Origin: Saccharothrix syringae
GTDB taxonomy: Bacteria > Actinomycetota > Actinomycetes > Mycobacteriales > Pseudonocardiaceae
Assembly: GCF_009498035.1 (NCBI RefSeq)
Contig: NZ_CP034550.1
Span: forward strand, 1,922,001-1,986,000
Direction: 5' to 3'
Length of the DNA: 64,000 nt
This document shows, piece after piece, positions 58,207 through 64,000 of the stretch; position 1 is the stretch's first letter, and each line of letters starts with the position of its first letter. The position numbers were made by a program, and so were the translations under genes. The notes under the pieces were generated by a model. That model had not been told where the DNA came from. It ran no database searches and saw nothing but the letters and a program-made list of their open reading frames with translations.

Positions 58207-59343
58207 ATGAACGCCGGGTATCAGCAGGGCGGGTACCAACGGGGTGGGCGCCCGCCGCAGCGCCCCCACCAGCCGACGCGGGCCTACCCGGTCGGCGGCA
58301 GGCAGCCGCGGGACACCCACCGGCCGCCCGCCCACCAGCCGGTCGGGCAGCAGCGGGCGGCCGCGGGCGGGTACCGGCAGGCGCCGCCGCGCCGCAAGCG
58401 GCGGGTCGGCCGGATCATCGCCGTGGTGCTGGTGGCGCTGCTGGTGGTCGCCGTGGGCATGTGGTTCTACGTCGACTCGTCGCTGCGCCGCATCGAGGCG
58501 CTGCCCGACTACGAGGGCAGGCCCGCCGACACGCCCGGCACCAACTGGCTGCTGGTCGGCTCGGACGCGCGCGACGACCTGACCGAGGAGCAGAAGGCCG
58601 AGCTGGCCACCGGTGACGCGGGCGGGCGGCGCACGGACACCATCATGCTGCTGCACATCCCGGAGGGCTCCGGGAACGCGACGCTGGTGAGCATCCCGCG
58701 CGACTCCTACCTGCCCATCCCGGGCAACGACCGGAACAAGGTCAACGCGGCGTTCGCGTTCGGCGGCGCGCCGCTGCTGGCGCAGACCGTCGAGGGCGCC
58801 ACGGGCATCCACATCGACCACTACATGGAGATCGGCTTCGGCGGGTTCGCCGGGATCGTGGACGCGGTCGGCGGCGTGGACATGTGCATCGAGGAGCCGA
58901 TGCAGGACCCGTTGGCGGGCCTGGACCTCCAGCCCGGGTGCCAGGAGCTCGACGGCGCGCAGGCGCTGGGCTTCGTGCGGACCCGCGCGTTCGCCACGGC
59001 CGACCTCCAGCGGGTGGAGAACCAGCGCAAGTTCCTGGCCGCGCTGACCGACAAGGCGACGAGCCCGGGCGTGCTGCTCAACCCGTTCCGCGCGTTCCCG
59101 CTGCTGTTCGCGGGCACGGACTCGATCTCGGTGAACGAGGACGACAACCTGCACCACCTGGCGGGCATGGCGTTCGCCATGGGCGGTGGCGTGGACACGG
59201 TCACCGTGCCGGTGGGCGGCACGCCGACCGTGCCGGGCGCGGGTTCGGTCGTGGAGTGGGACCGGGAGAACGCGCTGCGCCTGTTCGGCGCGCTGGAGAA
59301 GGACGAGCCGGTGCCCGCCGACCTGCTGCCGCAGCCGAAGTAG
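58207..59343 (+). CDS. LCP (LytR-CpsA-Psr) family cell-wall glycopolymer transferase
   Basis: This is a 378-residue membrane-anchored LCP protein. The cytosolic N-terminus (1-65) is rich in Gln, Gly, Arg and Pro and may be disordered. A single membrane helix is at about 68-90 (RIIAVVLVALLVVAVGMWFYV). The extracellular LCP domain has NWLLVGSDARDD near 120, RRTDTIMLLHIPE near 140, LVSIPRDSYLPIPG near 160, IDHYMEIGFGGFAGIVDAVGGVDMCI near 205 and ALGFVRTRAFATADLQRVENQRKFLAAL near 258, with the arginines that bind pyrophosphate. LCP enzymes attach polymers such as arabinogalactan or teichoic acids to peptidoglycan. Confidence 0.92.
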   Translation: MNAGYQQGGYQRGGRPPQRPHQPTRAYPVGGRQPRDTHRPPAHQPVGQQRAAAGGYRQAPPRRKRRVGRIIAVVLVALLVVAVGMWFYVDSSLRRIEALPDYEGRPADTPGTNWLLVGSDARDDLTEEQKAELATGDAGGRRTDTIMLLHIPEGSGNATLVSIPRDSYLPIPGNDRNKVNAAFAFGGAPLLAQTVEGATGIHIDHYMEIGFGGFAGIVDAVGGVDMCIEEPMQDPLAGLDLQPGCQELDGAQALGFVRTRAFATADLQRVENQRKFLAALTDKATSPGVLLNPFRAFPLLFAGTDSISVNEDDNLHHLAGMAFAMGGGVDTVTVPVGGTPTVPGAGSVVEWDRENALRLFGALEKDEPVPADLLPQPK

Positions 59344-59361
59344 GGCTCTGCCGGGGAGAGA

Positions 59362-59400
59362 GGTCGGGCCGCCGGGCGCTGAGGTCCCGGCGGCCCGACC
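59362..59400. terminator. Bidirectional hairpin terminator
   Basis: A perfect 15-bp stem (GGTCGGGCCGCCGGG and its complement) with a nine-base loop lies between the convergent stops of the LCP gene (59343) and the MFS gene (59405). Confidence 0.8.
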
Positions 59401-59404
59401 GTCC

Positions 59405-60595
59405 TCAGACCTCCTCCACCGGCACGTCCGGCACGCCGAGCGCGCGCACCGCCCGCGGCACGACCACCGCGCCCGCCAGGATCACCCCGGCGGCCGCCAG
59501 GCAGGCGACCCGCCAGTGCGCCCCGTCGTACAGGGCACCCGCCACCACGCTGCCGACGAGCGCGCCGACCAGGCACGCCGCCTCGTAGACGCCCATGCCG
59601 CGGCCGACCTGCCCGCCGGACGCCTCGGCGACGACGGCCTGCTGGACCGGCACCACCGCCGCCCACGCGAGCCCGCTCAACACCCACAGCGCGGCGATCG
59701 CGCACGGGTTCGGCGCCCACGCCAGGCCCACCGCGAACGCGCAACCGGCCAGCGATGCCGCGACCAGCACCCGGCGCCGCCCGAACCGCAGCACGTACCG
59801 GTGCAGGTGCTCCGCCCCCACGCTCATCGCGACGGCGCCCGGCAGGAACACCCACGCCGTCTCCACGACCCCCAGGCCGAACCCGCGCTGGAGGTGCAGG
59901 AGCAGCAGCAGTCCGACGGCCGACTCCGCGGCCGTGGTCATCACCACCGCGAACAGCACGGGCCGCAACCGCCTGCCCACCACGCGCAGGCCGAGCCCGG
60001 TCGCGCGCTCGCCCGTCGCGTGCCTCCGGGGAGCGGTCCCCAGCAGCACCGCCGCCACCGCGCACGCCGCCGCGCAGGCCCAGAACACCCCGGCGAACCC
60101 GATCCGGCCGATCAGCGACAGGCCCACCACGAAGGCCACCCAGGCCCCTGTCTCCCGCGCGGAGAACAGGCGCGGGAACACCGCCGAGTCCTCGGCCAGC
60201 CGTTCGCCGACGATCGCCCGCACGGCCACCCACAGCAACGCGCCACCGGCGCCGCCGACCGCCGCCGCGACGTACGCGGTGACCGCCCCCTGCGCGACGG
60301 CGTACCCGGCGCACGACAACGCGTACAGCAGGGCGCCCAGCGCGGCCGTGCGGCGGCGGTCCCACCGATCGGCCAACACCCCCGCGGCCGGCCGCACCAC
60401 TACCGACAACGCCATCTCCGCGGCGAGCAGGACACCGACCTCGGTGGCGCTCAACCCGATGGCGGCACCGGCCCACAGCGGCAGCACGAAGTCGATCAGC
60501 TCGTTGGGCCCGTTGGCGAACGCGGCCGCCCACAACGCGCTCTTCTCCCTCTCGTCCCCCCTCGTCCCCCTGCTCCGCCGGTCCCCTTCCACCAC
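59405..60595 (-). CDS. MFS transporter
   Basis: This is a 396-residue membrane protein with about 12 helices. The loop 2-3 motif of the major facilitator superfamily, GVLADRWDRRRTAALGALLYAL, is seen near residue 70. The mid-protein charged loop (RRHATGERATGLGLRVVGRRL) and the second half (FGLGVVETAWVFLPGAVAMSVGAEHLHRYVLRFGRRRVLVAASL) follow the usual two-fold pattern. The start is set at GTG 60595, 5 bases after GGGGGC; GTG at 60592 is also possible. It is divergent from a TetR gene with palindromic elements between, so it is likely an efflux pump under that repressor. Confidence 0.88.
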   Translation of the reverse strand: MVEGDRRSRGTRGDEREKSALWAAAFANGPNELIDFVLPLWAGAAIGLSATEVGVLLAAEMALSVVVRPAAGVLADRWDRRRTAALGALLYALSCAGYAVAQGAVTAYVAAAVGGAGGALLWVAVRAIVGERLAEDSAVFPRLFSARETGAWVAFVVGLSLIGRIGFAGVFWACAAACAVAAVLLGTAPRRHATGERATGLGLRVVGRRLRPVLFAVVMTTAAESAVGLLLLLHLQRGFGLGVVETAWVFLPGAVAMSVGAEHLHRYVLRFGRRRVLVAASLAGCAFAVGLAWAPNPCAIAALWVLSGLAWAAVVPVQQAVVAEASGGQVGRGMGVYEAACLVGALVGSVVAGALYDGAHWRVACLAAAGVILAGAVVVPRAVRALGVPDVPVEEV

Positions 60596-60612
60596 CGTCA
60601 GCCCCCAAACTC

Positions 60613-60646
60613 CGAACACCGTTCGAACAACTCCGAACGGTATACT
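60613..60646. promoter_or_regulatory. TetR operator region and -10 box
   Basis: CGAAC/GTTCG elements repeat three times: CGAAC-ACC-GTTCG at 60613-60625, the palindrome GTTCGAAC at 60621-60628 and CCGTTCG/CGAACGG arms at 60619-60625 and 60634-60640. TATACT at 60641-60646 is a consensus -10 for the TetR gene, about 11 bases before its ATG. A repressor bound here would block both divergent genes. Confidence 0.6.
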
Positions 60647-60656
60647 GAGTTTCACC

Positions 60657-61382
60657 ATGGCCGCAAAGGACGACGTGCAGCGACGGACGTTGGAGCTGCT
60701 CTGGAAGGGCGCACGCCGCCCCGCCCGCGGCCCGCAGCAGGGCCTGACCGTCGAGCGCATCGTGGCGGCGGCGATCGACCTGGTCGAGGCGGAGGGCCTG
60801 ACCGCGCTGTCGATGCGCCGGGTGGCCCAGGAGCTGGGCGTGGGCCCCGCGTCGCTCTACACCTACCTGCCGGGCAAGGCGGAGCTGGAAGCCCTGATGC
60901 TCGACGCCGTCCAACTGGGCGAAACGCTGCCCCACGAGTGGCCGGGCGACTGGCGCGCCAAGACCGAGGCGTGGGCCAGGTCGGACTGGGAGGGCTTCCG
61001 CCGACACCCGTGGCTGCTGCGCCTGGTGGCCACCACGCCGTTCCCGGGCCCGAACACCCTCCGCTGGCTGGACTCGGCCCTCCGGGTGCTGGAGGACACC
61101 GGCCTGACCGAGCCCGAGAAGATGGCCGTGGTCGAGTCGGTCGACTCCTACGTGCGCGGCCAGGCCCGCCTCAGCCTGGAAGAACACGCCCCCAGCCCCA
61201 CCGAGGCGTCGGAACGCGACGCCCTGCTGGCCGAACTGGTCGACTTCACCGCCTACCCGGCCCTGACCCGCACCATCCAGGCCGGCGTGGCCCCCTACGC
61301 CGCCGACCGCTTCGAGTTCGGCCTACAACGCCTCCTGGACGGCGTAGCCACCCTGATCACCACCCGCACCCCACCCCCCTAA
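60657..61382 (+). CDS. TetR-family transcriptional regulator (MFS locus)
   Basis: This is a 241-residue regulator. The DNA-binding domain is at about 28-75 (GLTVERIVAAAIDLVEAEGLTALSMRRVAQELGVGPASLYTYLPGKAELEALML), preceded by a charged extension KDDVQRRTLELLWKGARRPARG typical of TetR/AcrR members with the TetR_C_1-like ligand domain. Visible parts of that domain are HEWPGDWRAKTEAWARSDWEGFRRHPWLLRLV and TAYPALTRTIQAGVAPYAADRFEFGLQRLLDGV. There is no ribosome site; the -10 lies so close that translation may be leaderless. It probably controls the divergent MFS exporter. Confidence 0.92.
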   Translation: MAAKDDVQRRTLELLWKGARRPARGPQQGLTVERIVAAAIDLVEAEGLTALSMRRVAQELGVGPASLYTYLPGKAELEALMLDAVQLGETLPHEWPGDWRAKTEAWARSDWEGFRRHPWLLRLVATTPFPGPNTLRWLDSALRVLEDTGLTEPEKMAVVESVDSYVRGQARLSLEEHAPSPTEASERDALLAELVDFTAYPALTRTIQAGVAPYAADRFEFGLQRLLDGVATLITTRTPPP

Positions 61383-61398
61383 CCCCGCGCGTGTCCTC

Positions 61399-61413
61399 GA
61401 GCGTTATTCAGAA
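61399..61413 (+). repeat. Left terminal inverted repeat of the IS
   Basis: GAGCGTTATTCAGAA, the exact reverse complement of the sequence at 62332-62346. Confidence 0.92.
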
Positions 61414-61520
61414 CTGCTGGCTGGGGTGGCCGGTGGTGATGCCTGGGCTGACAGCGCAACAGCCCTGCCCGGATAGGGTCGGTTTCCTCTCACAGAAGCA
61501 CGACCACCAGGACAGGGCTG

Positions 61521-62330
61521 TTGCGCTACCACTCTACGACCGGGCTGTCCCCTGCCCAGCTGCGGGAGCTGACCACCCGGATCCGCCAGGTCGTCCCCGA
61601 TCCCGACCTGCGACGGGGACGACCGCCCGCGCTCAGCCTGCACCGTTGTGTGCTGCTCACGCTGGTGCTGCTGCGCCACAACCTGTCCCAGACCCTCGCG
61701 GCCGACCTGTTCGGCGTCTCCCAACCCACCGTCTCCCGGATCTTCCGTCGCTTCACGCCCCTGATCGGCCAGGTCCTCTGTCTGCACACCCCGCGCCTGC
61801 CCGACCTGCCGGCCCGCCTGACCACGGTGCTGGTCGACGGCACCCTGATCCCCACCGGCACACGCGCCCACCCCGACCCGCACCCCACCGACGCGCCACG
61901 GCGCGGCCCGCACCCCAACCACAACGGCAAACACCGCAAACAAGGACTCTCGATCCAGGTCCTGACCGACCGGCGAGGCCGACTGCTCGCCGTCCTCCCA
62001 CCCCTGCCCGGCCGCACCCACGACAGCCGCGCCTACCGCCTCTCCGGCCTGGCCGACCTGCTGGCCACCACCGTCGTGATCGGCGATCTGGGCTACCAGG
62101 GCACCGGCGTGACCACCCCACGCCGCAAACGCCCCGGCCACACCCGCCACACCCCCACAGACCAGGCATGGAACACCCTGCTCGCCCGGCACCGGTGGCC
62201 CGTCGAACGCGCCATCGCCCACCTGAAGAACTGGAAAATCCTCGCCACCGGCTACCGCGCCCGCCTGGCCGAACTCCCCACCATCATCCGCATCGTCACC
62301 AACCTCGAGCACTACCGCCTGAGCCGATGA
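61521..62330 (+). CDS. IS5-like family transposase (DDE)
   Basis: This is a 269-residue DDE transposase. The N-terminus has a helix-turn-helix (LSQTLAADLFGVSQPTVSRIFRRF near residues 52-77) of the HTH_4 kind. The catalytic triad is visible in order: Asp in VLVDGTLIP near 105, Asp in VIGDLGYQG near 190, and Glu in WPVERAIAHLKNW near 232. Internal KQGLSIQVLTDRRGRLL fits DDE_Tnp_4. Base use resembles the host. No second frame or slippery site is needed for expression. It lies within the 948-bp element with 15-bp inverted repeats. Confidence 0.92.
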   Translation: MRYHSTTGLSPAQLRELTTRIRQVVPDPDLRRGRPPALSLHRCVLLTLVLLRHNLSQTLAADLFGVSQPTVSRIFRRFTPLIGQVLCLHTPRLPDLPARLTTVLVDGTLIPTGTRAHPDPHPTDAPRRGPHPNHNGKHRKQGLSIQVLTDRRGRLLAVLPPLPGRTHDSRAYRLSGLADLLATTVVIGDLGYQGTGVTTPRRKRPGHTRHTPTDQAWNTLLARHRWPVERAIAHLKNWKILATGYRARLAELPTIIRIVTNLEHYRLSR

Positions 62331-62331
62331 C

Positions 62332-62346
62332 TTCTGAATAACGCTC
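62332..62346 (-). repeat. Right terminal inverted repeat of the IS
   Basis: TTCTGAATAACGCTC, perfectly matching the left repeat. The transposase stop lies 2 bases before it. Confidence 0.92.
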
Positions 62347-62525
62347 CTCCACTCCGACACCGCGTGTCATGCCTTCAGGCCCGGTGTGTCATGCGTTCAG
62401 ACCCCTTGAGTTCAACACTCGCGCGACCAGCTTCCCTTGGCCGGATGTCGAACTCGGGGGTCCCTAGCGCATGACACGCGGGTGCTGAGCGCATGACACG
62501 CCGGTGCTGGAGGCATGACTCGCGC
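62347..62525. repeat. Degenerate dispersed repeats with GCGTGTCATGC motifs
   Basis: The stretch contains GCGTGTCATGCCTTCAG, GTGTCATGCGTTCAG and, on the other strand sense, AGCGCATGACACGCGGGTGCTG and AGCGCATGACACGCCGGTGCTG, written here as separate 17-20 base parts. Copies are inverted relative to each other around 62410-62460. They share the CGCGTGTC start and GAGTTCAAC/GTCGAACTC parts with the 46980-47130 region. Confidence 0.6.
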
Positions 62526-62529
62526 GGGG

Positions 62530-62697
62530 TTAGGGGGTGGGGGGTGTGGCGGGGTCCTGGGGCGCAGGTGGGGTGGGAGCAAGAGGGGGAGGCGGGGTTG
62601 GGGTGGGGGAGTCTGGGGTGGGTGGGGCGGACTGGCTGGCGAGGATGATGCCCTCGAACTCGCGCAGCAGGTCGTCGTAGATCGGCGTGAGTGACAC
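62530..62697 (-). CDS. Small proline-rich hypothetical protein
   Basis: This is a 55-residue product. The start VSLTPIYDDLLREFEGIILASQSAPP looks ordered and helical. The rest is a proline/threonine tail (PTPDSPTPTPPPPLAP). The GTG at 62697 has GGGGGT 6 bases upstream; a TTG at 62739 would give 69 residues. I do not recognise a family, but the ordered start and the good ribosome site make it a plausible small gene. Confidence 0.5.
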   Translation of the reverse strand: MSLTPIYDDLLREFEGIILASQSAPPTPDSPTPTPPPPLAPTPPAPQDPATPPTP

Positions 62698-62892
62698 TTG
62701 GTAACCCCCATGGCCTGGTTCGTCCCCCGATCGGGCCAAGGCAGCCTACTTGGGTGGGTGGGGTTGCTTCATGCCGTATTCACGAAGTCGATGTGGAGTG
62801 CACTAACTGTTGGCTAAACACATCGGGTGCCGGTGGGTTGTGTTGGCTGCTCACATGGGCCCTGAACCGCAGGTCACCTAGCGTTTCGGGCC
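62698..62892. other. Intergenic region upstream of the SDR gene
   Basis: The 195 bases include an AT-richer part (62770-62830, TATTCACGAAGTCGATG and CTAACTGTTGGCTAAAC) likely to hold the promoters of the divergent small gene and of the dehydrogenase. No exact promoter is assigned. Confidence 0.4.
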
Positions 62893-63669
62893 ATGACGAG
62901 TGTCCCCGGTCACAGCGACGACCTGTTCGGCCTGTCAGGGCGCACGGCCCTGGTCACGGGCGCCGGCAGCGGGATCGGGCGGGCGTGCGCGGTGGCGCTG
63001 GCCCGTGCCGGGGCGAAGGTGCACCTGGTCGACCGCGACCGCGACTCGGTGACCGGGGTGGCCCGCGAGACCGGCGGCACGGAGCACGTGGTCGACCTCG
63101 CCGGCCCCGACCCGGCCGCCGACCTGCCCGCCGAGGTCGACGTCCTGGTCAACAACGCCGGCCTGCAGCACGTCGCCCCGGTCCACGAGTTCCCGCCGGA
63201 CCGGTTCGAGCTGCTGCAGAAGGTCATGGTCACCGCGCCGTTCCTGCTCGCCCGGCACGTCCTGCCGCACATGTACCAGCGCGGCTGGGGCCGGGTGGTC
63301 AACCTCTCCAGCGTGCACGGCGTCCGCGCCAGCGCCTTCAAGTCGGCCTACGTCGCCGCCAAGCACGGCCTGGAGGGCCTGAGCAAGGTCATCGCCCTCG
63401 AAGGCGCGCCGCACGGCGTCACCAGCAACTGCGTCAGCCCCGGCTACGTGCGCACCCCGCTGGTGGAGAACCAGGTCGCCGACCAGGCCCGCGCCCACGG
63501 CATCGAGCCCGACCGCGTGCTGTCCGAGGTGCTGCTCACCCGGCACGCCATCAAGCAGCTGGTGGAACCGGACGAGGTGGCCGCCGTGGTGCTGTGGCTG
63601 TGCGGCCCGCACTCCGGCCACGTCACCGGCTCCTCCTTCACGATCGACGGCGGCTGGACCGCCCAGTAG
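62893..63669 (+). CDS. 3-hydroxybutyrate dehydrogenase-like SDR
   Basis: This is a 258-residue short-chain dehydrogenase. The NAD-binding motif TGAGSGIGRA is near residue 23, NNAG near 89, catalytic Ser in LSSVHGV near 138, YxxxK as YVAAKHG near 152 and the SPGYVRTPLVENQV segment near 178, the last typical of D-3-hydroxybutyrate dehydrogenases (oxidising 3-hydroxybutyrate to acetoacetate). RHAIKQLVEPDEVAAVVLWLCG also fits this group. It is 33 bases upstream of an MHS transporter gene, which would supply an organic acid; the two look like an operon. Confidence 0.88.
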   Translation: MTSVPGHSDDLFGLSGRTALVTGAGSGIGRACAVALARAGAKVHLVDRDRDSVTGVARETGGTEHVVDLAGPDPAADLPAEVDVLVNNAGLQHVAPVHEFPPDRFELLQKVMVTAPFLLARHVLPHMYQRGWGRVVNLSSVHGVRASAFKSAYVAAKHGLEGLSKVIALEGAPHGVTSNCVSPGYVRTPLVENQVADQARAHGIEPDRVLSEVLLTRHAIKQLVEPDEVAAVVLWLCGPHSGHVTGSSFTIDGGWTAQ

Positions 63670-63702
63670 CCCCCCGTTCCCCCCAACGAAGTGGTGACCG
63701 AC

Positions 63703-64000
63703 ATGACCAACGCCGCCCGCCCGAAACCCGGATTCCTCAAGGTCGTCATAGCCAGCCTCATCGGCACCACCGTGGAGTGGTACGACTTCTTCCTCTACGG
63801 CTCGGCCGCCGCCCTGGTGTTCAACAAGCTGTTCTTCCCCACGGCGGACCCGCTCACCGGCACGCTGCTCGCGTTCACCACCTACGCGATCGGCTTCCTG
63901 GCCCGCCCGCTCGGCGGCCTGGTGTTCGGCCACTTCGGCGACCGGCTCGGCCGCAAGAAGCTGCTCGTGCTGAGCCTGCTGCTGATGGGCGGCGCGACGT
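63703..64000 (+). CDS. MHS-family (MFS) transporter, N-terminal part
   Basis: Only the first 99 codons are in the window. The start [33 protein letters not shown] is characteristic of metabolite:H+ symporters (sub-group of the MFS, such as citrate, shikimate or proline carriers). [38 protein letters not shown] contains the GDRLGRKK motif between helices 2 and 3. It follows the 3-hydroxybutyrate dehydrogenase-like gene closely, so a small carboxylic acid is a plausible substrate. Confidence 0.88.
   Translation, partial: MTNAARPKPGFLKVVIASLIGTTVEWYDFFLYGSAAALVFNKLFFPTADPLTGTLLAFTTYAIGFLARPLGGLVFGHFGDRLGRKKLLVLSLLLMGGAT

Larger units (their letters stand above)
61399..62346 (+). mobile_element. 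Intact IS5-like insertion sequence, 948 bp
   Basis: Perfect 15-bp terminal inverted repeats GAGCGTTATTCAGAA (61399-61413) and TTCTGAATAACGCTC (62332-62346) enclose one full transposase gene. The bases CTC flank both ends (61396-61398 and 62347-62349), a 3-bp target duplication. Removing the element and one CTC restores an exact 22-bp unit of the repeat family seen at 47014. Both ends and the gene look undamaged, so the insertion is recent and the element may be active. Confidence 0.92.

Noticed and set aside
61399..62346. IS element as the edge of a genomic island or composite transposon
   Set aside because: Only one copy is in the window, and flanking genes show ordinary host composition.

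Overview
The window is GC-rich DNA with strong G/C bias at codon third positions, many GTG and some TTG starts, and overlapping operons. It carries a coproheme-pathway HemQ, WXG100/EspG-type secretion accessory genes, an LCP cell-wall protein and split bacterial NHEJ genes. Together these point to a mycelial actinomycete, most likely family Pseudonocardiaceae (Saccharothrix, Actinosynnema or Lentzea-like). The genus is inference only. Most of the window looks like chromosomal arm or accessory DNA. I saw no tRNA, rRNA, CRISPR array or prophage.

Layout. 1-1185: end of a protoporphyrinogen/coproporphyrinogen oxidase gene and hemQ. 1169-3641: an ESX-type substrate-like operon divergent from a YbaB-like gene. 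3678-17183: four tandem, paralogous secreted S8 serine proteases, each about 1070 residues, all with an intact Asp-His-Ser triad and with related promoter/leader regions. 17373-21896: a lipoprotein, a small partner protein, a DUF692/MNIO metalloenzyme and two TIGR04222-like membrane proteins ending in Cys/Gly/Ser repeats. This is the best candidate for an undescribed system, probably oxidative modification of cysteines in protein tails. 22086-28261: msrB, asparaginase with a divergent GntR regulator, two acyl-CoA dehydrogenases with a divergent TetR. 28230-31286: a second ESX accessory operon (EspG-like, proline/glycine-rich WXG protein, DUF3558 lipoprotein, small helical protein). 31473-42349: stand-alone LigD polymerase, GH81 beta-1,3-glucanase under a LacI-type operator, a 33-residue peptide with a duplicated CxCCxxC motif, a minisatellite, a hydrolase-fold protein lacking its nucleophile, an EamA exporter, a two-helix membrane protein and an ATP-dependent DNA ligase. 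42368-44990: a seven-gene Asp23/AmaP-like envelope operon. 45144-60595: housekeeping and stress genes (RibD-like reductase, ZapE, ABC-F, NAD(P)H-hydrate dehydratase, phosphatase, DUF2252, ornithine aminotransferase, PPK2, lactonase, SGNH hydrolase, HipA-like kinase with DUF3037, LCP, MFS). 60657-64000: TetR, an intact IS5-like element inserted in a 22-bp repeat unit, a small proline-rich ORF, a 3-hydroxybutyrate dehydrogenase-like SDR and the start of an MHS transporter.

Regulation is often readable. Palindromic operators sit between divergent regulator/target pairs (23977, 27598, 60613) and in front of the glucanase (33053). A SigB/SigF-like promoter precedes a small membrane protein (47147). 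Long perfect hairpins separate several convergent or tandem genes.
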